Shown here piece after piece: positions 35,500 to 49,616 of a stretch of 64,000 nt of DNA; within the stretch, counting starts at the first letter, position 1; each line of letters starts with the position of its first letter. Where the stretch lies: the NCBI GenBank assembly GCA_964057225.1, contig CAXKVF010000091.1, positions 1 through 64,000 on the forward strand, written 5' to 3'. Under the pieces are notes generated by a model. The model had not been told where the DNA came from. It did no database searches and saw nothing but the letters and a program-made list of their open reading frames with translations. The position numbers were made by a program, and so were the translations under genes. Source of the stretch: Auanema rhodensis (taxonomy: Eukaryota; Nematoda; Chromadorea; Rhabditida; Rhabditidae).

Positions 35500-36240
35500 A
35501 TGTGCACTTGGTATGTAACTCGCTTCACGTGAAAGATGAAGAGATGCTGTTTTCAAAATTAGATTCCCCATGTCCATATTAGTCTAAAAACAAAATTTTA
35601 TTGATATTGGTGCATGGTAACCATGACTTTGAAATTTACGTGAACTTTAATTTATACTAATTAAATGTACACGTGATGTGCACTTGGTATGTAACTCGCT
35701 TCACGTGAAAGATAAAGAGATGCGGTTTTCAAAATTAGATTCCCCATGTCCATATTAGTCTAAAAACAAATTTTTATTGATATTGGTGCATGGTAACCAT
35801 GACTTTGAAATTTACGTGAACTTTAATTTATGCTAATTAAATGTACACGTGATGTGCACTTGGTATGTAACTCGCTTCACGTGAAAGATAAAGAGATGCG
35901 GTTTTCAAAATTAGATTCCCCATGTCCATATTAGTCTAAAAACAAATTTTTATTGATATTGGTGCATGGTAACCATGACTTTGAAATTTACGTGAACTTT
36001 AATTTATGCTAATTAAATGTACACGTGATGTGCACTTGGTATGTAACTCGCTTCACGTGAAAGATGAAGAGATGCTGTTTTCAAAATTAGATTCCCCATG
36101 TCCATATTAGTCTAAAAACAAAATTTTATTGATATTGGTGCATGGTAACCATGACTTTGAAATTTACGTGAACTTTAATTTATACTAATTAAATGTACAC
36201 GTGATATGCACTTGGTATGTAACTCGCTTCACGTGAAAGA
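35500..36240. repeat. Satellite monomers with GATGCTG/TATACTAATT variant set
   Basis: GATGCTGTTTTC, AAAATTTTATT and TATACTAATT occur together in two monomers 528 bp apart (near 35545 and 36073) and in one earlier monomer (near 29385). The co-occurrence of three private changes shows that these monomers descend from one copy. Confidence 0.6.
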
Positions 36241-39200
36241 TAAAGAGATGCGGTTTTCAAAATTAGATCCCCCATGTCCATATTAGTCTAAAAACAAATT
36301 TTTATTGATATTGGTGCATGGTAACCATGACTTTGAAATTTACGTGAACTTTAATTTATGCTAATTAAATGTACACGTGATGTGCACTTGGTATGTAACT
36401 CGCTTCACGTGAAAGATAAAGAGATGCGGTTTTCAAAATTAGATTCCCCATGTCCATATCAGTCTAAAAACAAATTTTTATTGATATTGGTGCATGGTAA
36501 CCATGACTTTGAAATTTACGTGAACTTTAATTTATGCTAATTAAATGTACACGTGATGTGCACTTGGTATGTAACTCGCTTCACGTGAAAGATAAAGAGA
36601 TGCGGTTTTCAAAATTAGATTCCCCATGTCCATATTAGTCTAAAAACAAATTTTTATTGATATTGGTGCATGGTAACCATGACTTTGAAATTTACGTGAA
36701 CTTTAATTTATGCTAATTAAATGTACACGTGATGTGCACTTGGTATGTAACTCGCTTCACGTGAAAGATAAAGAGATGCGGTTTTCAAAATTAGATTCCC
36801 CATGTCCATATTAGTCTAAAAACAAATTTTTATTGATATTGGTGCATGGTAACCATGACTTTGAAATTTACGTGAACTTTAATTTATGCTAATTAAATGT
36901 ACACGTGATGTGCACTTGGTATGTAACTCGCTTCACGTGAAAGATAAAGAGATGCGGTTTTCAAAATTAGATTCCCCATGTCCATATTAGTCTAAAAACA
37001 AATTTTTATTGATATTGGTGCATGGTAACCATGACTTTGAAATTTACGTGAACTTTAATTTATGCTAATTAAATGTACACGTGATGTGCACTTGGTATAT
37101 AACTCGCTTCACGTGAAAGATAAAGAGATGCGGTTTTCAAAATTAGATTCCCCATGTCCATATTAGTCTAAAAACAAATTTTTATTGATATTGCTTCATG
37201 GTAACCATGACTTTGAAATTTACGTGAACTTTAATTTATGCTAATTAAATGTACACGTGATGTGCACTTGGTATGTAACTCGCTTCACGTGAAAGATAAA
37301 GAGATGCGGTTTTCAAAATTAGATTCCCCATGTCCATATTAGTCTAAAAACAAATTTTTATTGATATTGGTGCATGGTAACCATGACTTTGAAATTTACG
37401 TGAACTTTAATTTATGCTAATTAAATGTACACTTGATGTGCACTTGGTATGTAACTCGCTTCACGTGAAAGATGAAGAGATGCGGTTTTCAAAATTAGAT
37501 TCCCCATGTCCATATTAGTCCAAAAACAAATTTTTATTGATATTGGTGCATGGTAACCATGACTTTGAAATTTACGTGAACTTTAATTTATGCTAATTAA
37601 ATGTACACGTGATGTGCACTTGGTATGTAACTCGCTTCACGTGAAAGATGAAGAGATGCGGTTTTCAAAATTAGATTCCCCATGTCCATATTAGTCTAAA
37701 AACAAATTTTTATTGATATTGGTGCATGGTAACCATGACTTTGAAATTTACGTGAACTTTAATTTATGCTAATTAAATGTACACGTGATGTGCACTTGGT
37801 ATGTAACTCGCTCCACGTGAAAGATAAAGAGATGCGGTTTTCAAAATTAGATTCCCCATGTCCATATTAGTCTAAAAACAAATTTTTATTGATATTGGTT
37901 CATGGTAACCATGACTTTGAAATTTACGTGAACTTTAATTTATGCTAATTAAATGTACACGTGATGTGCACTTGGTATGTAACTCGCTTCACGTGAAAGA
38001 TAAAGAGATGCGGTTTTCAAAATTAGATTCCCCATGTCCATATTAGTCTAAAAACAAATTTTTATTGATATTGGTTCATGGTAACCATGACTTTGAAATT
38101 TACGTGAACTTTAATTTATGCTAATTAAATGTACACGTGATATGCACTTGGTATGTAACTCGCTTCACGTGAAAGATAAAGAGATGCGGTTTTCAAAATT
38201 AGATCCCCCATGTCCATATTAGTCTAAAAACAAATTTTTATTGATATTGGTGCATGGTAACCATGACTTTGAAATTTACGTGAACTTTAATTTATGCTAA
38301 TTAAATGTACACGTGATGTGCACTTGGTATGTAACTCGCTTCACGTGAAAGATAAAGAGATGCGGTTTTCAAAATTAGATTCCCCATGTCCATATTAGTC
38401 TAAAAACAAATTTTTATTGATATTGCTTCATGGTAACCATGACTTTGAAATTTACGTGAACTTTAATTTATGCTAATTAAATGTACACGTGATGTGCACT
38501 TGGTATGTAACTCGCTTCACGTGAAAGATAAAGAGATGCGGTTTTCAAAATTAGATTTCCCATGTCCATATTAGTCTAAAAACAAATTTTTATTGATATT
38601 GGTTCATGGTAACCATGACTTCGAAATTTACGTGAACTTTAATTTATGCTAATTAAATGTACACGTGATGTGCACTTGGTATGTAACTCGCTTCACGTGA
38701 AAGATAAAGAGATGCGGTTTTCAAACTTAGATTCCCCATGTCCATATTAGTCTAAAAGAAATTTTTATTGATATTGCTTCATGGTAACCATGACTTTGAA
38801 ATTTACGTGAACTTTAATTTATGCTAATTAAATGTACACGTGATGTGCACTTGGTATGTAACTCGCTTCACGTGAAAGATAAAGAGATGCGGTTTTAAAA
38901 ATTAGATTCCCCATGTCCATATTAGTCTAAAAACAAATTTTTATTGATATTGGTTCATGGTAACCATGACTTTGAAATTTACGTGAACTTTAATTTATGC
39001 TAATTAAATGTACACGTGATGTGCACTTGGTATGTAACTCGCTTCACGTGAAAGATAAAGAGATGCGGTTTTCAAAATTAGATTCCCCATGTCCATATTA
39101 GTCTAAAAACAAATTTTTATTGATATTGCTTCATGGTAACCATGACTTTGAAATTTACGTGAACTTTAATTTATGCTAATTAAATGTACACGTGATGTGC

Positions 39201-41702
39201 ACTTGGTATGTAACTCGCTTCACGTGAAAGATAAAGAGATGCGGTTTTCAAAATTAGATTCCCCATGTCCATATTAGTCTAAAAACAAATTTTTATTGAT
39301 ATTGGTGCATGGTAACCATGACTTTGAAATTTACGTGAACTTTAATTTATGCCAATTAAATGTACACTTGATGTGCACTTGGTATGTAACTCGCTTCACG
39401 TGAAAGATGAAGAGATGCGGTTTTCAAAATTAGATTCCCCATGTCCATATTAGTCCAAAAACAAATTTTTATTGATATTGGTGCATGGTAACCATGACTT
39501 TGAAATTTACGTGAACTTTAATTTATGCTAATTAAATGTACACGTGATGTGCACTTGGTATGTAACTCGCTTCACGTGAAAGATAAGGAGATGCGGTTTT
39601 CAAAATTAGATTCCTCATGTCCATATTAGTCTAAAAACAAATTTTTATTGATATTGGTGCATGGTAACCATGACTTTGAAATTTACGTGAACTTTAATTT
39701 TTGCTAATTAAATGTACACGTGATGTGCACTTGGTATGTAACTCGCTTCACGTGAACGATAAAGAGATGCGGTTTTCAAAATTAGATTCCCCATGTCCAT
39801 ATTAGTCTAAAAACAAATTTTTATTGATATTGGTGCATGGTAACCATGACTTTGAAATTTACGTGAACTTTAATTTATGCTAATTAAATGTACACGTGAT
39901 GTGCACTTGGTATGTAACTCGCTTCACGTGAAAGATAAAGAGATGCGGTTTTCAAAATTAGATTCCCCATGTCCATATTAGTCTAAAAACAAATTTTTAT
40001 TGATTTGGTGCATGGTAACCATGACTTTGAAATTTACGTGAACTTTAATTTATGCTAATTAAATGTACACGTGATGTGCACTTGGTATGTAACTCGCTTC
40101 ACGTGAAAGATAAAGAGATGCGGTTTTCAAAATTAGATTCCCCATGTCCATATTAGTCTAAAAACAAATTTTTATTGATATTGGTGCATGGTAACCATGA
40201 CTTTGAAATTTACGTGAACTTTAATTTATGCTAATTAAATGTACACTTGATGTGCACTTGGTATGTAACTCGCTTCACGTGAAAGATAAAGAGATGCGGT
40301 TTTCAAAATTAGATTCCCCATGTCCATATTAGTCTAAAAACAAATTTTTATTGATATTGGTGCATGGTAACCATGACTTTGAAATTTACGTGAACTTTAA
40401 TTTATGCTAATTAAATGTACACTTGATGTGCACTTGGTATGTAACTCGCTTCACGTGAAAGATAAAGAGATGCGGTTTTCAAAATTAGATTCCCCATGTC
40501 CATATTAGTCTAAAAACAAATTTTTATTGATATTGGTTCATGGTAACCATGACTTTGAAATTTACGTGAACTTTAATTTATGCTAATTAAATGTACACTT
40601 GATGTGCACTTGGTATGTAACTCGCTTCACGTGAAAGATGAAGAGATGCGGTTTTCAAAATTAGATTCCCCATGTCCATATTAGTCCAAAAACAAATTTT
40701 TATTGATATTGGTGCATGGTAACCATGACTTTGAAATTTACGTGAACTTTAATTTATGCTAATTAAATGTACACGTGATGTGCACTTGGTATGTAACTCG
40801 CTTCACGTGAAAGATAAGGAGATGCGGTTTTCAAAATTAGATTCCTCATGTCCATATTAGTCTAAAAACAAATTTTTATTGATATTGGTGCATGGTAACC
40901 ATGCCTTTGAAATTTACGTGAACTTTAATTTATGCTAATTAAATGTACACGTGATGTGCACTTGGTATGTAGCTCGCTTCACGTGAAAGATAAAGAGATG
41001 CGGTTTTCAAAATTAGATTCCCCATGTCCATATTAGTCTAAAAACAAATTTTTATTGATTTGGTGCATGGTGACCATGACTTTGAAATTTACGTGAACTT
41101 TAATTTATGCTAATTAAATGTACACGTGATGTGCACTTGGTATGTAGCTCGCTTCACGTGAAAGATAAAGAGATGCGGTTTTCAAAATTAGATTCCCCAT
41201 GTCCATATTAGTCTAAAAACAAATTTTTATTGATTTGGTGCATGGTGACCATGACTTTGAAATTTACGTGAACTTTAATTTATGCTAATTAAATGTACAC
41301 GTGATGTGCACTTGGTATGTAACTCGCTTCACGTGAAAGATAAAGAGATGCGGTTTTCAAAATTAGATTCCCCATGTCCATATTAGTCTAAAAACAAATT
41401 TTTATTGATATTGGTTCATGGTAACCATGACTTCGAAATTTACGTGAACTTTAATTTATGCTAATTAAATGTACACGTGATGTGCACTTGGTATGTAACT
41501 CGCTTCACGTGAAAGATAAAGAGATGCGGTTTTCAAAATTAGATTCCCCATGTCCATATTAGTCTAAAAACAAATTTTTATTGATATTGCTTCATGGTAA
41601 CCATGACTTTGAAATTTACGTGAACTTTAATTTATGCTAATTAAATGTACACGTGATGTGCACTTGGTATGTAACTCGCTTCACGTGAAAGATAAAGAGA
41701 TG

Positions 41703-44700
41703 CGGTTTTCAAAATTAGATTCCCCATGTCCATATTAGTCTAAAAACAAATTTTTATTGATATTGCTTCATGGTAACCATGACTTTGAAATTTACGTGAA
41801 CTTTAATTTATGCTAATTAAATGTACACGTGATGTGCACTTGGTATGTAACTCGCTTCACGTGAAAGATAAAGAGATGCGGTTTTCAAAATTAGATTCCT
41901 CATGTCCATATTAGTCTAAAAACAAATTTTTATTGATATTGGTGCATGGTAACCATGACTTTGAAATTTACGTGAACTTTAATTTATGCTAATTGAATGT
42001 ACACGTGATGTGCACTTGGTATGTAACTCGCTTCACGTGAAAGATAAAGAGATGCGGTTTTCAAAATTAGATTCCTCATGTCCATATTAGTCTAAAAACA
42101 AATTTTTATTGATATTGGTGCATGGTAACCATGACTTTGAAATTTACGTGAACTTTAATTTATGCTAATTAAATGTACACGTGATGTGCACTTGGTATGT
42201 AACTCGCTTCACGTGAAAGATAAAGAGATGCGGTTTTCAAAATTAGATTCCCCATGTCCATATTAGTCTAAAAACAAATTTTCATTGATATTGGTTCATG
42301 GTAACCATGACTTTGAAATTTACGTGAACTTTAATTTATGCTAATTAAATGTACACGTGATGTGCACTTGGTATGTAACTCGCTTCACGTGAAAGATAAA
42401 GAGATGCGGTTTTCAAAATTAGATTCCCCATGTCAATATTAGTCTAAAAACAAATTTTTATTGATATTGGTGCATGGTAACCATGACTTTGAAATTTACG
42501 TGAACTTTAATTTATGCTAATTAAATGTACACGTGATGTGCACTTGGTATGTAACTCGCTTCACGTGAAAGATAAAGAGATGCGGTTTTCAAAATTAGAT
42601 TCCCCATGTCCATATTAGTCTAAAAACAAATTTTTATTGATATTGGTGCATGGTAACCATGACTTTGAAATTTACGTGAACTTTAATTTATGCTAATTAA
42701 ATGTACACGTGATGTGCACTTGGTATGTAACTCGCTTCACGTGAAAGATAAAGAGATGCGGTTTTCAAAATTAGATTCCTCATGTCCATATTAGTCTAAA
42801 AACAAATTTTTATTGATATTGGTTCATGGTAACCATGACTTTGAAATTTACGTGAACTTTAATTTATGCTAATTAAATGTACACGTGATGTGCACTTGGT
42901 ATGTAACTCGCTTCACGTGAAAGATAAAGAGATGCGGTTTTCAAAATTAGATTCCCCATGTCCATATTAGTCTAAAAACAAATTTTTATTGATATTGCTT
43001 CATGGTAACCATGACTTTGAAATTTACGTGAACTTTAATTTATGCTAATTAAATGTACACGTGATGTGCACTTGGTATGTAACTCGCTTCACGTGAAAGA
43101 TAAAGAGATGCGGTTTTCAAAATTAGATTCCCCATGTCCATATTAGTCTAAAAACAAATTTTTATTGATATTGGTGCATGGTAACCATGACTTTGAAATT
43201 TACGTGAACTTTAATTTATGCTAATTAAATGTACACGTGATGTGCACTTGGTATGTAACTCGCTTCACGTGAAAGATAAAGAGATGCGGTTTTCAAAATT
43301 AGATTCCCCATGTCCATATTAGTCTAAAAACAAATTTTTATTGATATTGGTTCATGGTAACCATGACTTTGAAATTTACGTGAACTTTAATTTATGCTAA
43401 TTAAATGTACACGTGATGTGCACTTGGTATGTAACTCGCTTCACGTGAAAGATAAAGAGATGCGGTTTTCAAAATTAGATTCCCCATGTCCATATTAGTC
43501 TAAAAACAAATTTTTATTGATATTGCTTCATGGTAACCATGACTTTGAAATTTACGTGAACTTTAATTTATGCTAATTAAATGTACACGTGATGTGCACT
43601 TGGTATGTAACTCGCTTCACGTGAAAGATAAAGAGATGCGGTTTTCAAAATTAGATTCCCCATGTCCATATTAGTCTAAAAACAAATTTTTATTGATATT
43701 GGTGCATGGTAACCATGACTTTGAAATTTACGTGAACTTTAATTTATGCTAATTAAATGTACACGTGATGTGCACTTGGTATGTAACTCGCTTCACGTGA
43801 AAGATAAAGAGATGCGGTTTTCAAAATTAGATTCCCCATGTCCATATTAGTCTAAAAACAAATTTTTATTGATATTGGTGCATGGTAACCATGACTTTGA
43901 AATTTACGTGAACTTTAATTTATGCTAATTAAATGTACACGTGATGTGCACTTGGTATGTAACTCGCTTCACGTGAAAGATAAAGAGATGCGGTTTTCAA
44001 AATTAGATTCTCCATGTCCATATTAGTCTAAAAACAAATTTTTATTGATATTGGTGCATGGTAACCATGACTTTGAAATTTACGTGAACTTTAATTTATG
44101 CTAATTAAATGTACACGTGATGTGCACTTGGTATGTAACTCGCTTCACGTGAAAGATAAAGAGATGCGGTTTTCAAAATTAGATTCCCCATGTCCATATT
44201 AGTCTAAAAACAAATTTTTATTGATTTGGTGCATGGTAACCATGACTTTGAAATTTACGTGAACTTTAATTTATGCTAATTAAATGTACACGTGATGTGC
44301 ACTTGGTATGTAACTCGCTTCACGTGAAAGATAAAGAGATGCGGTTTTCAAAATTAGATTCCCCATGTCCATATTAGTCTAAAAACAAATTTTTATTGAT
44401 ATTGCTTCATGGTAACCATGACTTTGAAATTTACGTGAACTTTAATTTATGCTAATTAAATGTACACGTGATGTGCACTTGGTATGTAACTCGCTTCACG
44501 TGAAAGATAAAGAGATGCGGTTTTCAAAATTAGATTCCTCATGTCCATATTAGTCTAAAAACAAATTTTTATTGATATTGGTGCATGGTAACCATGACTT
44601 TGAAATTTACGTGAACTTTAATTTATGCTAATTAAATGTACACGTGATGTGCACTTGGTATGTAACTCGCTTCACGTGAAAGATAAAGAGATGCGGTTTT

Positions 44701-46101
44701 CAAAATTAGATTCCCCATGTCCATATTAGTCTAAAAACAAATTTTTATTGATATTGGTGCATGGTAACCATGACTTTGAAATTTACGTGAACTTTAATTT
44801 ATGCTAATTAAATGTACACGTGATGTGCACTTGGTATGTAACTCGCTTCACGTGAAAGATAAAGAGATGCGGTTTTCAAAATTAGATTCTCCATGTCCAT
44901 ATTAGTCTAAAAACAAATTTTTATTGATATTGGTGCATGGTAACCATGACTTTGAAATTTACGTGAACTTTAATTTATGCTAATTAAATGTACACGTGAT
45001 GTGCACTTGGTATGTAACTCGCTTCACGTGAAAGATAAAGAGATGCGGTTTTCAAAATTAGATTCCCCATGTCCATATTAGTCTAAAAACAAATTTTTAT
45101 TGATATTGCTTCATGGTAACCATGACTTTGAAATTTACGTGAACTTTAATTTATGCTAATTAAATGTACACGTGATGTGCACTTGGTATGTAACTCGCTT
45201 CACGTGAAAGATAAAGAGATGCGGTTTTCAAAATTAGATTCCTCATGTCCATATTAGTCTAAAAACAAATTTTTATTGATATTGGTGCATGGTAACCATG
45301 ACTTTGAAATTTACGTGAACTTTAATTTATGCTAATTGAATGTACACGTGATGTGCACTTGGTATGTAACTCGCTTCACGTGAAAGATAAAGAGATGCGG
45401 TTTTCAAAATTAGATTCCTCATGTCCATATTAGTCTAAAAACAAATTTTTATTGATATTGGTGCATGGTAACCATGACTTTGAAATTTACGTGAACTTTA
45501 ATTTATGCTAATTAAATGTACACGTGATGTGCACTTGGTATGTAACTCGCTTCACGTGAAAGATAAAGAGATGCGGTTTTCAAAATTAGATTCCCCATGT
45601 CCATATTAGTCTAAAAACAAATTTTCATTGATATTGGTTCATGGTAACCATGACTTTGAAATTTACGTGAACTTTAATTTATGCTAATTAAATTTACACG
45701 TGATGTGCACTTGGTATGTAACTCGCTTCACGTGAAAGATAAAGAGATGCGGTTTTCAAAATTAGATTCCCCATGTCAATATTAGTCTAAAAACAAATTT
45801 TTATTGATATTGGTGCATGGTAACCATGACTTTGAAATTTACGTGAACTTTAATTTATGCTAATTAAATGTACACGTGATGTGCACTTGGTATGTAACTC
45901 GCTTCACGTGAAAGATAAAGAGATGCGGTTTTCAAAATTAGATTCCCCATGTCCATATTAGTCTAAAAACAAATTTTTATTGATATTGGTGCATGGTAAC
46001 CATGACTTTGAAATTTACGTGAACTTTAATTTATGCTAATTAAATGTACACGTGATGTGCACTTGGTATGTAACTCGCTTCACGTGAAAGATAAAGAGAT
46101 G
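41703..46101. repeat. Six-monomer block duplicated at a 3343-bp offset
   Basis: 41703-42758 matches 45046-46101. In order the marks are GCTTCATGG, TTCCTCAT with AATTGAATG, TTCCTCAT, TTTTCATTG (C at 42283 and 45626), TGTCAATATT, then a consensus monomer. The offset equals 19 monomers minus the 1-bp deletion of the 175-bp monomer at 44167. A third partial copy (GCTTC followed by TTCCTCAT/AATTGAATG) is at 46453-46804. Confidence 0.75.
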
Positions 46102-46804
46102 CGGTTTTCAAAATTAGATTCCCCATGTCCATATTAGTCTAAAAACAAATTTTTATTGATATTGGTGCATGGTAACCATGACTTTGAAATTTACGTGAAC
46201 TTTAATTTATGCTAATTAAATGTACACGTGATGTGCACTTGGTATGTAACTCGCTTCACGTGAAAGATAAAGAGATGCGGTTTTCAAAATTAGATTCCCC
46301 ATGTCCATATTAGTCTAAAAACAAATTTTTATTGATTTGGTGCATGGTAACCATGACTTTGAAATTTACGTGAACTTTAATTTATGCTAATTAAATGTAC
46401 ACGTGATGTGCACTTGGTATGTAACTCGCTTCACGTGAAAGATAAAGAGATGCGGTTTTCAAAATTAGATTCCCCATGTCCATATTAGTCTAAAAACAAA
46501 TTTTTATTGATATTGCTTCATGGTAACCATGACTTTGAAATTTACGTGAACTTTAATTTATGCTAATTAAATGTACACGTGATGTGCACTTGGTATGTAA
46601 CTCGCTTCACGTGAAAGATAAAGAGATGCGGTTTTCAAAATTAGATTCCTCATGTCCATATTAGTCTAAAAACAAATTTTTATTGATATTGGTGCATGGT
46701 AACCATGACTTTGAAATTTACGTGAACTTTAATTTATGCTAATTGAATGTACACGTGATGTGCACTTGGTATGTAACTCGCTTCACGTGAAAGATAAAGA
46801 GATG

Positions 46805-47329
46805 CGGTTTTCAAAATTAGATTCCCCATGTCCATATTAGTCTAAAAACAAATTTTTATTGATTTGGTGCATGGTAACCATGACTTTGAAATTTACGTGA
46901 ACTTTAATTTATGCTAATTAAATGTACACGTGATGTGCACTTGGTATGTAACTCGCTTCACGTGAAAGATAAAGAGATGCGGTTTTCAAAATTAGATTCC
47001 CCATGTCCATATTAGTCTAAAAACAAATTTTTATTGATTTGGTGCATGGTAACCATGACTTTGAAATTTACGTGAACTTTAATTTATGCTAATTAAATGT
47101 ACACGTGATGTGCACTTGGTATGTAACTCGCTTCACGTGAAAGATAAAGAGATGCGGTTTTCAAAATTAGATTCCCCATGTCCATATTAGTCTAAAAACA
47201 AATTTTTATTGATTTGGTGCATGGTAACCATGACTTTGAAATTTACGTGAACTTTAATTTATGCTAATTAAATGTACACGTGATGTGCACTTGGTATGTA
47301 ACTCGCTTCACGTGAAAGATAAAGAGATG
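46805..47329. repeat. Three consecutive 175-bp monomers
   Basis: The monomers at 46805, 46980 and 47155 all carry the GATTTGG 1-bp deletion and are otherwise near identical. Elsewhere this variant is scattered, apart from a pair at about 41000-41340. The run indicates a recent local tandem amplification of one monomer. Confidence 0.8.
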
Positions 47330-49616
47330 CGGTTTTCAAAATTAGATTCCCCATGTCCATATTAGTCTAAAAACAAATTTTTATTGATATTGGTGCATGG
47401 TAACCATGACTTTGAAATTTACGTGAACTTTAATTTATGCTAATTAAATGTACACGTGATGTGCACTTGGTATGTAACTCGCTTCACGTGAAAGATAAAG
47501 AGATGCGGTTTTCAAAATTAGATTCTTCATGTCCATATTAGTCTAAAAACAAATTTTTATTGATATTGGTGCATGGTAACCATGACTTTGAAATTTACGT
47601 GAACTTTAATTTATGCTAATTAAATGTACACGTGATGTGCACTTGGTATGTAACTCGCTTCACGTGAAAGATAAAGAGATGCGGTTTTCAAAATTAGATT
47701 CCCCATGTCCATATTAGTCTAAAAACAAATTTTTATTGATATTGGTTCATGGTAACCATGACTTTGAAATTTACGTGAACTTTAATTTATGCTAATTAAA
47801 TGTACACGTGATGTGCACTTGGTATGTAACTCGCTTCACGTGAAAGATAAAGAGATGCGGTTTTCAAAATTAGATTCCCCATGTCCATATTAGTCTAAAA
47901 ACAAATTTTTATTGATATTGCTTCATGGTAACCATGACTTTGAAATTTACGTGAACTTTAATTTATGCTAATTAAATGTACACGTGATGTGCACTTGGTA
48001 TGTAACTCGCTTCACGTGAAAGATAAAGAGATGCGGTTTTCAAAATTAGATTCCCCATGTCCACATTAGTCTAAAAACAAATTTTTATTGATATTGGTGC
48101 ATGGTAACCATGACTTTGAAATTTACGTGAACTTTAATTTATGCTAATTAAATGTACACTTGATGTGCACTTGGTATGTAACTCGCTTCACGTGAAAGAT
48201 GAAGAGATGCGGTTTTCAAAATTAGATTCCCCATGTCCATATTAGTCCAAAAACAAATTTTTATTGATATTGGTGCATGGTAACCATGACTTTGAAATTT
48301 ACGTGAACTTTAATTTATGCTAATTAAATGTACACGTGATGTGCACTTGGTATGTAACTCGCTTCACGTGAAAGATAAGAGATGCGGTTTTCAAAATTAG
48401 ATTCCTCATGTCCATATTAGTCTAAAAACAAATTTTTATTGATATTGGTGCATGGTAACCATGACTTTGAAATTTACGTGAACTTTAATTTATGCTAATT
48501 AAATGTACACGTGATGTGCACTTGGTATGTAACTCGCTTCACGTGAAAGATAAAGAGATGCGGTTTTCAAAATTAGATTCCTCATGTCCATATTAGTCTA
48601 AAAACAAATTTTTATTGATATTGGTGCATGGTAACCATGACTTTGAAATTTACGTGAACTTTAATTTATGCTAATTAAATGTACACGTGATGTGCACTTG
48701 GTATGTAACTCGCTTCACGTGAAAGATAAAGAGATGCGGTTTTCAAAATTAGATTCCCCATGTCCATATTAGTCTAAAAACAAATTTTTATTGATATTGG
48801 TTCATGGTAACCATGACTTTGAAATTTACGTGAACTTTAATTTATGCTAATTAAATGTACACGTGATGTGCACTTGGTATGTAACTCGCTTCACGTGAAA
48901 GATAAAGAGATGCGGTTTTCAAAATTAGATTCCCCATGTCCATATTAGTCTAAAAACAAATTTTTATTGATATTGCTTCATGGTAACCATGACTTTGAAA
49001 TTTACGTGAACTTTAATTTATGCTAATTAAATGTACACGTGATGTGCACTTGGTATGTAACTCGCTTCACGTGAAAGATAAAGAGATGCGGTTTTCAAAA
49101 TTAGATTCCCCATGTCCATATTAGTCTAAAAACAAATTTTTATTGATATTGGTGCATGGTAACCATGACTTTGAAATTTACGTGAACTTTAATTTATGCT
49201 AATTAAATGTACACGTGATGTGCACTTGGTATGTAACTCGCTTCACGTGAAAGATAAAGAGATGCGGTTTTCAAAATTAGATTCCCCATGTCCATCTTAG
49301 TCTAAAAACAAATTTTTATTGATATTGGTGCATGGTAACCATGACTTTGAAATTTACGTGAACTTTAATTTATGCTAATTAAATGTACACTTGATGTGCA
49401 CTTGGTATGTAACTCGCTTCACGTGAAAGATGAAGAGATGCGGTTTTCAAAATTAGATTCCCCATGTCCATATTAGTCTAAAAACAAATTTTTATTGATA
49501 TTGGTGCATGGTAACCATGACTTTGAAATTTACGTGAACTTTAATTTATGCTAATTAAATGTACACGTGATGTGCACTTGGTATGTAACTCGCTTCACGT
49601 GAAAGATAAAGAGATG

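Noticed and set aside
36358-36540. 60-codon open frame inside satellite monomers
   Set aside because: It exists only because one monomer has TATCAGTC in place of TATTAGTC, removing a stop. The 176-bp period shifts frame each unit and other monomers keep the stop.
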